Below, in pieces: positions 1 through 9,422 of a DNA stretch of 64,000 nt. Source of the stretch: RH-AL1 sp964247745 (GTDB lineage: Bacteria > Pseudomonadota > Alphaproteobacteria > Rhizobiales > Beijerinckiaceae); assembly GCA_964247745.1 (NCBI GenBank), contig CAXTVT010000002.1:53592-117591 (forward strand). The letters run 5' to 3'. A model generated the notes under the pieces. It was not told the DNA's origin. It made no database searches and saw only the letters and a list, made by a program, of their open reading frames with translations. Made by a program: the position numbers and the translations under genes. Within the stretch, counting starts at the first letter, position 1. Every line of letters begins with the position of its first letter.

Positions 1-1140
1 GAAGTCGTGCGCAATGCCGCCGGTGAGGCGTCCGACAGCCTCCATCTTCTGCGATTGGCGCAGCTGCTCCTCGACCTGGGCGCGGCCGGCCATCTCGGTG
101 CGAAGTTGCGCCGCCGAACGCCGCCAACGCTCGGTGGCGCGTCCCTCCAGCGCGATGCGGCGGATCGCGAAGCCGGAGACGCCGAGCAGCGCCAACGAGG
201 ACAAGGCGGCGACGAGCCCGTAGCCTCGCATGTTGCGCCACCAGGGCTGCAGCGCCGATTGCCAGGTCACGCCGAAGCCGATCACCACGGGATAGGCGCC
301 GACCTTCTCGTAGCCGAAGATGCGGCGAACGCCGTCCACCACAGCCGGGCGCACCAGCGCGTCGCGGCTGCGAGCGTCGAGCTTCAATCGGAACATCGCG
401 CGCGGCGGGGTGACGAGCGACGGGAGCATCGGCTCGGAGGCGAGCACGCTGCCGTCCGTGCGCGCGAGGATCACGAGATGGGAATATTCACGTTCGGCCT
501 GGCTGTAGAAATCCTTGAAGTAGCTCTGCTCGATCGACACGGCGACGACGCCCTCGAAGCGGTCGCCCGCCGTCGTCCTGATACGCTGCGCCATGGTGAA
601 GATCGGCGTGTTGGTGATCCGGCCCATGGCGCCGCGCGACACGTAGGGCAGGTGTGACGGCGCGGCTTTCAGCGCGCGGAAATAGTCGCGGTCGGCAAAA
701 TTCGGCGCGGTCTCGCCGGGCGCCAAGGCGCTGCTGAGGCGCACCTCTCCCGCGGCATCGATCACGCTGATGTCGGCCACTTGCGGTAGCAGCTCGGTGA
801 GATGCACGAGCAGGCCGCGCAAGGCGGCGACATCGCCGGGCTTCGACCAGTCGAGTGCTTCGAGCCGCTCGTTGATCTGGTCGAGCATAAGCTGGTGGGT
901 CTCGAACACCTTCATCGCGTGTTCGTGGAGGATGCGAGTGGTGCGTTCGACGCGCCGCTCCGCCGCCACCACGACATCGTGCCGATTCTGCGCGGCGGCG
1001 AGCGCGAACAGGACCAGCGGCAGCAGGATCGAGACGGCGAGCAGCGCCAACGTCGAGCGCGGAACCCGCGCGAGGAGGCGGAAGGGCCGGCGACCGGCGG
1101 ATCGGGATGGAACGGCGGCATCGGCCGGCGGCGGCGACAT
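1..1140 (-). CDS. Sensor histidine kinase, N-terminal part (runs off left edge)
   Basis: Reading the minus strand from the ATG at 1140 gives 380 open codons up to position 1. The protein starts with a short cytoplasmic tail and one hydrophobic segment (about residues 28-50, STLALLAVSILLPLVLFALA). A periplasmic sensor region of about 230 residues follows; its FADRDYFRALK and RITNTPIFTMAQRI stretches are typical of PDC/dCache sensors of this kinase type. A second membrane segment lies near residue 310, then a linker and the H-box start GGIAHDF, where the window ends. The catalytic ATPase domain is therefore outside. An AGGG sequence lies about 8 nt upstream of the ATG. The stimulus cannot be read from the sequence. 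Membrane localisation and kinase identity are well supported; the partner regulator is unknown. Confidence 0.88.
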   Translation of the reverse strand, partial: MSPPPADAAVPSRSAGRRPFRLLARVPRSTLALLAVSILLPLVLFALAAAQNRHDVVVAAERRVERTTRILHEHAMKVFETHQLMLDQINERLEALDWSKPGDVAALRGLLVHLTELLPQVADISVIDAAGEVRLSSALAPGETAPNFADRDYFRALKAAPSHLPYVSRGAMGRITNTPIFTMAQRIRTTAGDRFEGVVAVSIEQSYFKDFYSQAEREYSHLVILARTDGSVLASEPMLPSLVTPPRAMFRLKLDARSRDALVRPAVVDGVRRIFGYEKVGAYPVVIGFGVTWQSALQPWWRNMRGYGLVAALSSLALLGVSGFAIRRIALEGRATERWRRSAAQLRTEMAGRAQVEEQLRQSQKMEAVGRLTGGIAHDF

Positions 1141-1262
1141 GGCCGCGACCCTAGCGCTGTTTCGATGTCGGGAAGATGGCTGTCGTTCGCGGCGACGGCG
1201 AAGGCATGGGCAGGGTTCCGCCTTGATCGCCGCGTCGAGATCGGCCAAGGTTCGAGGCCGCC

Positions 1263-1338
1263 GGGCGGTTAGCTCAGTTGGTAGAGCGTCTCCTTTACAC
1301 GGAGAGGGTCGGCGGTTCGAGCCCGTCACCGCCCACCA
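1263..1338 (+). tRNA. tRNA-Val (anticodon TAC)
   Basis: This is a complete 76-nt cloverleaf. The 7-bp acceptor GGGCGGT (1263-1269) pairs with ACCGCCC (1328-1334), followed by discriminator A and an encoded CCA. The D-loop region TTAGCTCAGTTGGTAGAGC and the T-loop GGTTCGAGCCC are canonical. The anticodon loop TTTACAC holds TAC at 1296-1298. A short AAGGC/GCCTT hairpin overlaps the CCA end at 1338-1353 and could assist termination, though no T-run follows. Confidence 0.97.
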
Positions 1339-1537
1339 AGGCGTCACAGCCTTGAGTGAATCGCGGTTAACTGTCTGGACTTTGCAGGCTTGCCAATCGC
1401 TTCCTTCGGGCATGGAGACGTTTGCGACGATGGAAACAGCGTACCTTGTCGTACCACTGTAGAGAGAACAGGCTTCTCCTGCCCCGGGCAAACGCGCCGG
1501 ATCATTTCATGGCGGTGCAGCCGACGGCTCGCTTAAG

Positions 1538-3034
1538 TTGGCCCTCACCGAACCACGAGCTCGCGCCTTGTCCGATATTGCCCTCTCCACTCCCTTGTCG
1601 CGCCGGACCTTGACCGAAGACTGGGCCGCGCTCGTCGTGGGTGCGCTGGTCGTCGCGCTGGCGCTGGCTGGCCTGGGCGGCGTGGACCTGTTGGGCTGGG
1701 TGGTGTCGACCTCGGTCTGGATGGACGTCGGCAAGGCGCTGAAGCCGGCCGCCAAGACCTACGCGTCGCTCGGCGGCGGCGTCAGCCTGCTTCTCACCTA
1801 CGTGTCGCTGTTGGCGGTCCTGACCGCGACCGGCGTCGCCATGGGGTTCGAGGCCGGCCGCTTCGCGCTGCGCTTCAGCGTCGCCTTCTTCATCGCCTAT
1901 GCCGCGTGGATCGTCGGCAGCTGGGCGCATTTCGCCGTGGTGCTGCCGGTCGACTACGCCAAGTTCGGTATCGGCTGGTCGCTGCGCCTCACCAACGAGG
2001 GCGGCTTCATCGTCGCGCTGCTGGCCGGCCTCGTCGTCGCCAACGTCTTCCCGCGTTTCGCCGATTGGCTCGGCGAGGCAATCCGGCCGGAGCTCTACAT
2101 CAAGGTCGCGATCGTGCTGCTCGGCGCCTTCCTGGCGGTGACGATCGGCGCCAAGCTCAGCTTTGCCTCGACCATCGTGCTGCGCGGCGTTGCCGCGATC
2201 ATCGAGGCCTACCTGATCTACTGGGCGGTCGTGTATTACGTCGCCCGGCGCTGGTTCGGCTTCAACCGGGAATGGGCGGTGCCGCTGGCATCGGGCATCT
2301 CGATCTGCGGCGTCGCCGCGGCGGTGGCCACCGGCGGCGCGATCCGCGCCCGGCCGATCATCCCCGTCCTGGTCTCCTCGCTGGTGGTGATCTTCGCCGT
2401 GGTCGAGGTCCTGATCCTGCCGTTCCTGGCGCAGGCGTTCCTATGGAAGGAGCCGCTGGTCGCCGCCGCCTGGATGGGCCTCGCCGTCAAGACCGACGGC
2501 GGCGCGGTCGCGGCCGGCGGCATCACCGAGGCGTTGCTGCTGGCCAAGAACTCGGCCGCGGGCGTCAACTACCAGGCCGGCTGGATCCTCGGGACCACGG
2601 CGGCGATCAAGATCTTCATCGACGTCTTCATCGGCGTGTGGTCGTTCATCCTCGCCTTCATCTGGACGCGCTACATCAACGTCGTGCCGGGCGAAGAGGC
2701 CCGCGCCATCGAGATCTGGCAGCGCTTCCCCAAGTTCATCCTCGGCTTCGCTCTGACCTTCGGCGTGACTCTCGCCCTCGTGCTGACCCTGCCGAAGGCG
2801 GACGCGGCGCAGCTCACCGCCACGGTCACCTCGGCCAACGCCTTCCGCGTGATCTTCTTCATCCTCACCTTCTTCTCGATCGGCGTGATGTCGAACTTCA
2901 ATCGTCTCTGGCAGGCTGGCATCGGCCGGCTCGCAGCGGTCTACGTCGTAAGCCTGTTCGGCTTCGTGATCTGGGTCGGCCTGGTGATTTCCTGGATCTT
3001 CTTCGCCGGCATCAAGCCGCCGCTGGCCGGCTGA
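1538..3034 (+). CDS. YeiH/UPF0324-type membrane transporter (putative sulfate exporter family)
   Basis: A 498-residue polytopic inner-membrane protein with about 12 or more hydrophobic segments across its length. The glycine-rich segment SGISICGVAAAVATGGAI matches the signature of the Cons_hypoth698 (YeiH) family, annotated as putative sulfate exporters though substrates are poorly proven. It is longer than the usual 330-350 residue members, with extra N-terminal segments. The start is uncertain: the frame opens with TTG at 1538 and no clear Shine-Dalgarno, and other TTG codons lie within the first 25 residues. The small membrane protein just downstream (11-nt gap) is probably co-transcribed and may be a partner subunit. 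Family membership is a confident call; substrate is not. Confidence 0.75.
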   Translation: MALTEPRARALSDIALSTPLSRRTLTEDWAALVVGALVVALALAGLGGVDLLGWVVSTSVWMDVGKALKPAAKTYASLGGGVSLLLTYVSLLAVLTATGVAMGFEAGRFALRFSVAFFIAYAAWIVGSWAHFAVVLPVDYAKFGIGWSLRLTNEGGFIVALLAGLVVANVFPRFADWLGEAIRPELYIKVAIVLLGAFLAVTIGAKLSFASTIVLRGVAAIIEAYLIYWAVVYYVARRWFGFNREWAVPLASGISICGVAAAVATGGAIRARPIIPVLVSSLVVIFAVVEVLILPFLAQAFLWKEPLVAAAWMGLAVKTDGGAVAAGGITEALLLAKNSAAGVNYQAGWILGTTAAIKIFIDVFIGVWSFILAFIWTRYINVVPGEEARAIEIWQRFPKFILGFALTFGVTLALVLTLPKADAAQLTATVTSANAFRVIFFILTFFSIGVMSNFNRLWQAGIGRLAAVYVVSLFGFVIWVGLVISWIFFAGIKPPLAG

Positions 3035-3045
3035 GGATTTTCGCG

Positions 3046-3210
3046 ATGATCGCCCCCAATCCGAAACCCGACCTCAAGACCGAGCTCGGCAACGCCGCCT
3101 ACGAGCCGCTGCTGCCGATCGAGAAGAAGCTGATCGGCTGGAGCCTCGGCATCGGGGTGACGCTGCTCGCGGTGCTCTGGGCGGTGAGCAAGCTCTATCC
3201 GGTCGGCTGA
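3046..3210 (+). CDS. Small single-pass membrane protein
   Basis: A 54-residue protein starting at ATG 3046, 11 nt after the transporter stop. Residues 1-28 are hydrophilic (MIAPNPKPDLKTELGNAAYE). A single hydrophobic helix follows (IGWSLGIGVTLLAVLWAVS, about residues 30-49), with a short tail. The upstream TGAGGATTTTCGCG contains GAGG at workable spacing. No family is recognised; the position suggests an accessory subunit or leftover partner of the YeiH-like transporter. Real-gene confidence rests on the operon position, RBS and clean transmembrane architecture. Confidence 0.6.
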   Translation: MIAPNPKPDLKTELGNAAYEPLLPIEKKLIGWSLGIGVTLLAVLWAVSKLYPVG

Positions 3211-3226
3211 CTATCGAACTGTCGAG

Positions 3227-3322
3227 CGTGGTTCGAGACGCGCCCACGGCGCTTCTCACCATGAGGACAATTGTACCGCCTCCCTCATGGTGAGGAGCCG
3301 CGTAGCGGCCTCTCGAACCACG
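3227..3322. repeat. Large interrupted palindromic repeat between convergent genes
   Basis: Outer arms CGTGGTTCGAGA (3227-3238) and TCTCGAACCACG (3311-3322) are perfect reverse complements. So are the inner arms CTCACCATGAGG (3255-3266) and CCTCATGGTGAG (3283-3294). The right half contains GAGGAGCCGCGTAGCGGCC, which closely resembles the dispersed palindromic repeats I know from Bradyrhizobium and relatives. The repeat lies between two converging genes (the small membrane protein and uvrC), where its RNA would fold and could act as a bidirectional 3' stabiliser or terminator. Confidence 0.8.
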
Positions 3323-3329
3323 GCTGACC

Positions 3330-5498
3330 TTACCCGCTCTGCTCCCGGAAATGGTCGTAGACGAGCTTGGCCGTACCGGCGTTGATGCCCGGCACCTTCT
3401 CGAGATCCCCAAGCGTCGCGCGCGACAGCGCCTTCGCGGTGCCGAAGGCGTGGAGCAGGGCGCGCTTGCGCGCAGGCCCGATGCCGCTGATCTCGTCGAG
3501 CGGGCTCTTGGTGAACTCCTTCTTGCGGCGCGCGCGATGCGTGCCGATGGCGAAGCGGTGCGCTTCGTCGCGCAGCCGCTGCACGAAGTAGAGCGCGGGG
3601 TCGCGCGGCGACATCCGGAAGGGCTCCTTGCCCGGCACGAAGAACATCTCGCGGCCGGCGTCGCGGTCGCGGCCCTTGGCGATGCCGGCCACGGCGACGT
3701 CGCTGACGCCGAGCTCGTCCAGGATCTGCCGGGTCGCGTTGTATTGGCCGATGCCGCCATCGATCAGGATCAGGTCGGGTCGCGCGGGAAAGGCCTCGGC
3801 CTCGGCCGCCTCGTCGATCTCGGCCGCCGCGCGCAGCGGCGCCTCGTCGAGCGCCGCGCGACGCTCGCGCATGGTCGAGGCCGGTCCGACGATGCGGGAG
3901 GTTTCTCCTCCGCCTTGCGTATCGGCCGAGCCGTTCCGCCCTTCGTCGGGCGCCGCGAGGCTCGGTGGGACACCGACCCCTGGCCCCTCCTCGCAAGGGG
4001 GAGGCGAAACAGCCGGCGCCTCCTTGTTCAGCCGCGCGAAACGGCGGCGCAGCACCTCGCGCATCATCCCGAAGTCGTCGCCGGGAGTCAGCGCCTCGTC
4101 TTTGATGTTAAAGGTGCGGTAGTGCATCTTCATGAAGCCGCCCGAGCCGGCGACGACCATGGCGCCGACGGCGTTGGTGCCCATGATGTGCGAGTTGTCG
4201 TAGACCTCGATACGGCGCAGCCGGCGCTCCAGCCCGAAGGCCTCCGCCAGCGCGGCCAGCAGCTTCTCCTGCGACGCCGTCTCCGACAGCGTGCGGCCCA
4301 GCGTCTGCTTGGCGTTGGTCAGCGCGTGCTCGATGAGGTCGCGCTTCTCGCCGCGCTGCGGCACGGCGATTTCGACCTTGGCGTCGTAACGCTCGCAGAG
4401 CGCCATCTCGAGCAGCGCGCGGTCCTCGAAATCGTGGGAGAGCAGCACGAGGCGCGGAGGAGGGCGCTCGGCGTAGAATTGCGCGAGGAAACCCTCCAGC
4501 ACCTCCGCCGGAGCCAACGAGCGGTCGGCCTTGGGAAAATAGCCGCGGTTGCCCCAGTTCTGGTAGGTGCGGAAGAACACCGCCTCGATGCAGAATTGCC
4601 CGGCCTGCTCGACCACGGCGAAGACGTCGGCCTCCTCGGTGGTCTTCGGGTTCACGCCCTGCTCGCCTTGGATGGCGGAAAGCGCGGCGATGCGGTCGCG
4701 CAATCGCGCCGCACGCTCGAATTCGAGGTTGCTCGACGCCGTGCCCATCTCGTCGGCGAGCAGGTCGCGCACCGCGCGGCTCTTGCCGGTCAGGAACGCG
4801 CGTGCCTCCTTGACCAGATCGGCGTAGTCCGGCGCGGCGATCTCGCCGGTGCAGGGCGCCGAACAGCGCTTGATCTGGTGCAGCAGGCAGGGCCGCGTGC
4901 GGTTGTCGTAGTACGAGTCCGAGCACGAGCGCAGCAGGAAGGCGCGTTCCAGGGCGTTGAGGGTGCGGTTGACCGCCCAGACGCTGGCGAAAGGCCCGAA
5001 ATAGTCGCCTTTCCGGGACCTTGCGCCGCGATGCTTGAGGATCTGCGGAGAGGCGTGATCGCCGGTGAGTAGGATGTAGGGGAACGACTTGTCGTCCCGC
5101 ATCAGAACGTTGAAGCGTGGCTTCAACTGCTTGATGAGGTTGGTTTCCAGCAGCAGCGCCTCGGTCTCGGTCGAGGTCGAGACGAACACCATGGTCTGCG
5201 TCAGCGCGATCATCCGCGCGATGCGGTTGGTGTGGCCGGAAGGGCGCATGTAGCTGGCGATGCGCTTGCGCACGCTCTTGGCCTTGCCGACGTACAGCAC
5301 CGCTTCGTCGGCGCCGATCATGCGGTAGACGCCGGGCCCCTTGGGTGCGTGCTTCCAGTACGAGCGGATTGCCGCCGCGCCGGCCCTGACCGAGGCGGGC
5401 GCCGCTTCGTCCTCGGGTCCGAAATCGGGAAGCGGAGCTTCGGGCGCATCGATGTCGAGGGTTTCGAGATCGCCGGCTACGGCTTCTTGGATGGACAT
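3330..5498 (-). CDS. uvrC: UvrABC excinuclease subunit C
   Basis: A 722-residue nucleotide-excision-repair endonuclease that cuts on both sides of a lesion marked by UvrAB. Visible domains: a poorly conserved N-terminal extension; the GIY-YIG nuclease (PGVYRMIGADEAVLYVGKAKSV, about 53-80); a UVR motif (LEFERAARLRDRI, near 260); and the RNase H-like nuclease with YDNSHIMGTNAVGAMVV and DLILIDGGIGQ holding the acidic residues. The C-terminal helix-hairpin-helix pair includes ISGIGPARKRALLHAFG and VPGINAGTAKL. The protein is longer than the usual 600-690 residues, partly because of an in-frame palindromic insertion at about residues 497-533 in a variable loop of the RNase H-like domain. Both nuclease motif sets are intact, so activity is expected. 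Confidence 0.96.
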   Translation of the reverse strand: MSIQEAVAGDLETLDIDAPEAPLPDFGPEDEAAPASVRAGAAAIRSYWKHAPKGPGVYRMIGADEAVLYVGKAKSVRKRIASYMRPSGHTNRIARMIALTQTMVFVSTSTETEALLLETNLIKQLKPRFNVLMRDDKSFPYILLTGDHASPQILKHRGARSRKGDYFGPFASVWAVNRTLNALERAFLLRSCSDSYYDNRTRPCLLHQIKRCSAPCTGEIAAPDYADLVKEARAFLTGKSRAVRDLLADEMGTASSNLEFERAARLRDRIAALSAIQGEQGVNPKTTEEADVFAVVEQAGQFCIEAVFFRTYQNWGNRGYFPKADRSLAPAEVLEGFLAQFYAERPPPRLVLLSHDFEDRALLEMALCERYDAKVEIAVPQRGEKRDLIEHALTNAKQTLGRTLSETASQEKLLAALAEAFGLERRLRRIEVYDNSHIMGTNAVGAMVVAGSGGFMKMHYRTFNIKDEALTPGDDFGMMREVLRRRFARLNKEAPAVSPPPCEEGPGVGVPPSLAAPDEGRNGSADTQGGGETSRIVGPASTMRERRAALDEAPLRAAAEIDEAAEAEAFPARPDLILIDGGIGQYNATRQILDELGVSDVAVAGIAKGRDRDAGREMFFVPGKEPFRMSPRDPALYFVQRLRDEAHRFAIGTHRARRKKEFTKSPLDEISGIGPARKRALLHAFGTAKALSRATLGDLEKVPGINAGTAKLVYDHFREQSG
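3901..4010. repeat. Palindromic MITE-like element inserted in frame in uvrC
   Basis: A 110-bp stretch is bounded by imperfect terminal inverted repeats: GTTTCTCCTCCGCCTTGCG at 3901-3919 and, read on the minus strand, GTTTCGCCTCCCCCTTGCG at 4010-3992 (17 of 19 identical). It contributes a low-complexity peptide beginning SPPPCEEGPGVG to UvrC, unlike the flanking conserved sequence. There is no transposase inside. The structure recalls palindromic elements that insert into coding sequences without breaking the frame, such as those described in Rickettsia; that comparison is by analogy. Confidence 0.7.
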
Positions 5499-5721
5499 CG
5501 TGCTGATCTAAGCGCCCCTGCCGGAGCTGGGAAGATGCTCTTGGCGCGCGTCATGCGCGTTCCAAGCGCAACAGACTTGCGGTAAAAAGCTCACACGGCC
5601 GGTGCCGGCGTTGCAGCGGCGTCACGCGCGCGATAAGGGCTGCTACCCGAAGGGGGACGCCGCTTCGCACGGCCGTCCCGTCGCGCATTGCGCGAAGCGG
5701 CACGCGCCAAAGGAACCTGCC

Positions 5722-6147
5722 ATGAAGCTCTGCTCCATCGTCGCCGCCGTCGGCCTCAGCGCCGCAGCCCTTGCTCCCTACGCGTTCGCTCAGGCCGCCG
5801 GCAACGGCCCTGCCGGCGAGTGGACCGTCGAGGACCACACCGCGGTCGTCCGCATCTCGAAATGCGGTGCGGGCTTCTGCGGCTTCGTCGCCAAGGGCCA
5901 GGCCGGCAAGGATTACCGCAATCCCGATCCGCGCAAGCGCAACCGCTCGACGATCGGCATGCAGGTCATGTTTTCGATGAAGCCCGCCGGCGCCAATTCC
6001 TGGGCGGGCGAGACCTACAACGCCGAGGACGGCCAGATCTACAACGGCAAGATCTCGTTGCAGGGGCCCGACACCCTCAAGGTCGAGGGCTGCGTGCCGG
6101 GCGGCGGCATCTGCGGATCGCAGAACTGGAGCCGCTACAAGGGCTGA
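5722..6147 (+). CDS. DUF2147 family secreted protein
   Basis: A 141-residue exported protein. The start at ATG 5722 follows AAAGGA at 8-nt spacing. Residues 1-23 form a Sec signal peptide (MKLCSIVAAVGLSAAALAP) with a likely cleavage after AFA. The mature part has the DUF2147 pattern: G-EW near the start, VVRISKCGAGFCGFV, a D-x-R/N segment (DPRKR), and C-terminal LKVEGCVPGGGICGSQNW with paired cysteines. The family is a periplasmic lipocalin-like beta-barrel of unknown ligand. It is divergent from uvrC and 92 nt upstream of prs. Family call is confident, function unknown. Confidence 0.85.
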   Translation: MKLCSIVAAVGLSAAALAPYAFAQAAGNGPAGEWTVEDHTAVVRISKCGAGFCGFVAKGQAGKDYRNPDPRKRNRSTIGMQVMFSMKPAGANSWAGETYNAEDGQIYNGKISLQGPDTLKVEGCVPGGGICGSQNWSRYKG

Positions 6148-6239
6148 GCCGAGAGCGCGGCATCCATGATGCCGGGCGCGTTGTTCCGCCGCGGCGTCGC
6201 TGCTATGAGCCCGCGCGCGGCGGCGAGTATGGCAGAATC

Positions 6240-7172
<933 letters not shown>

Positions 7173-7179
7173 GGTGGCG

Positions 7180-7707
7180 CTAAACCTTGCGGACGTTGGG
7201 TGCCGACGGGTCGACCGCGTGGAAGGTGATCGGGCCCATGCCGCAGATCGCGATCAAGGCGGGTTCGGTGCCGGTGGCGATGACGCCGTCGTAGTGCCGG
7301 GTGCGGGCGACGCGGTGCACGAACGAGCCGGCCGGTACCGGCACGGTCGAGTGCGGGTCGAACAACTCCCCGCTCGTCACCCACCAGGTGCCGCTGACGA
7401 CCACGCAGAGCCGATCGGTCTCGTACCAATGCGGCGCGCTCATCCAACCGGGATACCAGCGGGTGAGGTTGAGGTAGATGCCGGGTTGAGACGATTTCGA
7501 GAACAGCTCCGCCGATTCGACGCTCTTCGCTGGTCCACCGATATGCGGCTTGAAGGCGATCTTGTCGGCCGGCACGATTATGGTCTGGCTGGGGTCGGGC
7601 GCCGCGTCCGCGTTGGCGGCGCCGAGAAGCTGGGGCAGGGCGGCGAGTAGCGGCGCGGCGGCGATGAGGCTGCGACGGTCCCACCCGGATTGATCTGGCT
7701 TGGTCAT
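7180..7707 (-). CDS. Exported cupin-domain protein
   Basis: A 175-residue protein. Residues 1-35 hold a twin-arginine-like signal (DRRSLIAAAPLLAALPQLL) ending at NADAA, suggesting periplasmic export of a folded protein. The rest is a single cupin beta-barrel: WMSAPHWYETDRLCVVVSGTWW gives the first metal-ligand motif (H, E/D), and VPAGSFVHRVARTRHYDG the second (H). Relatives are typically quercetinase- or isomerase-like metal proteins or have no known substrate. The gene is convergent with prs and divergent from serS. Fold is confident; activity unknown. Confidence 0.8.
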   Translation of the reverse strand: MTKPDQSGWDRRSLIAAAPLLAALPQLLGAANADAAPDPSQTIIVPADKIAFKPHIGGPAKSVESAELFSKSSQPGIYLNLTRWYPGWMSAPHWYETDRLCVVVSGTWWVTSGELFDPHSTVPVPAGSFVHRVARTRHYDGVIATGTEPALIAICGMGPITFHAVDPSAPNVRKV

Positions 7708-7882
7708 GAGTTCTCCTTCGCGAAAGGATGGCGCGGTCGTCCCATACGTCCAGAGAGCTTCGGCCGAAACGGAAAGGCAGAATGGCCGCCGTGCCTAAGG
7801 GCCTGTGGACCATACCGACCCGTTGGCGCTCCGCTCCGGCTATGCCAAAGGAGGCGGCCCGCCGTAGGACGCCTCCGCCCGC

Positions 7883-9187
7883 ATGCACGACCTCAGATGG
7901 ATCCGCGACAATCCGGCCGCCTTCGACGAGGGCCGGCGCCGGCGTGGTTTGCAGCCGCTGGCGGCGGCGATCGTGGCATTGGACGAGCGCCGTCGGGCCG
8001 CGATCGCGGCCTCGCAGGTGTCGCAGGAACGGCGCAACGCCGCCTCCAAGGAGATCGGCGCGGCGATGAAGGCCGGCGACGCCGCCCGTGCCGAGGCGCT
8101 GAAGGCCGAGGTCGCCGAGCTCAAGCTGCAGCTGCCCACTTTGGAGGCCGAGGAGAAAGGAGCGGTTGGCGCCCTTGATGCCGCGCTGGCGGAAATCCCG
8201 AACCAACCGCGGGACGACGTGCCGGAGGGCCGCGACGAGACCGACAACGTCCTGCTGCGATCCTGGGGCGAATCGCCCGTGCTCGGCTTCGCGCCGAAGG
8301 AGCATTTCGCGCTGGGCGAAGCGCTGGGACTAATGGATTTCGAGGCGGCGACGCGCATGTCTGGCGCACGCTTCGTGGTGCTGAAAGGCGGTCTGGCGCG
8401 CCTCGAGCGCGCGCTGGCGCAACTGATGCTCGATCTGCACACCGATCACCACGGCTACACCGAGGTGGCGCCCCCGATCCTGGTGCGCGACGAGGCCATG
8501 GTCGGCACGGCGCAATTGCCGAAGTTTCGCGAGGATCAGTTTCTGGCGACCCGCGAGGGCAAGGAGGAGGGCGGCCGCGATCTTTGGCTCATCCCCACCG
8601 CCGAGGTGCCGCTGACCAACCTCGTCCGTGAGCAGATCCTCGACGAGGCGAGCCTGCCGCTGCGCTTCACCGCCTCGACCCCGTGCTTCCGGGCCGAGGC
8701 CGGGGCGGCAGGGCGCGACACCCGGGGCATGATCCGCCAGCACCAGTTCACCAAGGTCGAGCTGGTCTCGATCACCACGCCGGAGCAGTCGGCCGCGGAG
8801 CACGAGCGCATGCTGGGCTGCGCCGAGGCGGTGCTGCGGACGCTGGCGCTGCCCTACCGCGTGATGACGCTGTGCACCGGCGACATGGGTTTCGCCAGCG
8901 CCAAGACCTACGACATCGAGGTGTGGCTGCCTGGGCAGGACCGCTACCGCGAGATCTCGTCCTGCTCGGTCTGCGGCGACTTCCAGGCGCGGCGCATGAA
9001 CGCGCGCTGCCGCTCCGCCGGTGCCAAGAGCCCGCGCTTCGTGCACACGCTGAACGGGTCCGGCGTCGCTGTGGGCCGCGCCCTGGTGGCCGTGCTGGAG
9101 AACTACCAAGACGCCGACGGCAGCATCCGCGTGCCGGAGGCATTGCGGCCGTACATGGGTGGGCTGGAGCGGATCGTGCAAATATAA
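7883..9187 (+). CDS. serS: Seryl-tRNA synthetase
   Basis: A 434-residue class II aminoacyl-tRNA synthetase charging tRNA-Ser. The N-terminal MHDLRWIRDNPAAFDEG and the following alpha-helical hairpin (about residues 30-105) form the tRNA-binding coiled-coil arm. The catalytic core shows class II motif 2 (TPCFRAEAGAAGRDTRGMIR), QFTKVELV, and motif 3 near the end (NGSGVAVGRALVAVLENYQ). Length is standard. The start at ATG 7883 gives the family's usual N-terminus. The tRNA-Ser(TGA) at 43.6 kb would be one substrate. Confidence 0.98.
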   Translation: MHDLRWIRDNPAAFDEGRRRRGLQPLAAAIVALDERRRAAIAASQVSQERRNAASKEIGAAMKAGDAARAEALKAEVAELKLQLPTLEAEEKGAVGALDAALAEIPNQPRDDVPEGRDETDNVLLRSWGESPVLGFAPKEHFALGEALGLMDFEAATRMSGARFVVLKGGLARLERALAQLMLDLHTDHHGYTEVAPPILVRDEAMVGTAQLPKFREDQFLATREGKEEGGRDLWLIPTAEVPLTNLVREQILDEASLPLRFTASTPCFRAEAGAAGRDTRGMIRQHQFTKVELVSITTPEQSAAEHERMLGCAEAVLRTLALPYRVMTLCTGDMGFASAKTYDIEVWLPGQDRYREISSCSVCGDFQARRMNARCRSAGAKSPRFVHTLNGSGVAVGRALVAVLENYQDADGSIRVPEALRPYMGGLERIVQI

Positions 9188-9212
9188 GGCTTGCGGCCCA
9201 GAGGGAATGAGG

Positions 9213-9422
9213 ATGGCATCTTTCAGCGAGCTACCGGCTTCGCCCGCTTCTCTGATCGGAACCTGGCGTCGCTTCGGAATCGTCGGTCCCGTCTACGAGA
9301 TCACGGCAGTCGATCACCAATTGGCCGATGGCGACTGGATGATGCGTGTTCGTGTCCTCGAAACGGGTGAGGAGGTGGGTTACAAGCTCACGCATGTGGT
9401 CGATGACCCAAGAGAAAGCTGA
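9213..9422 (+). CDS. DUF5397 family protein, VapD partner
   Basis: A 69-residue protein. ATG 9213 is preferred because GAGGG lies 7 nt before it; an in-frame ATG at 9207 is too close. The core IGTWRRFGIVGPVYEIT and RVLETGEEVGYKLTHVVDDP matches the small DUF5397 family. Its stop codon overlaps the VapD start by one base, so the two are translationally coupled. Small genes ahead of VapD-type ribonucleases are often partners or antitoxins; an antitoxin role here is inferred from position only. Confidence 0.75.
   Translation: MASFSELPASPASLIGTWRRFGIVGPVYEITAVDHQLADGDWMMRVRVLETGEEVGYKLTHVVDDPRES

Noticed and set aside
3351..5072. 573-codon open frame on the plus strand opposite uvrC
   Set aside because: Arg/His/Gly-rich product without recognisable domains, fully antisense to a well-supported uvrC; a normal by-product of high GC third positions.
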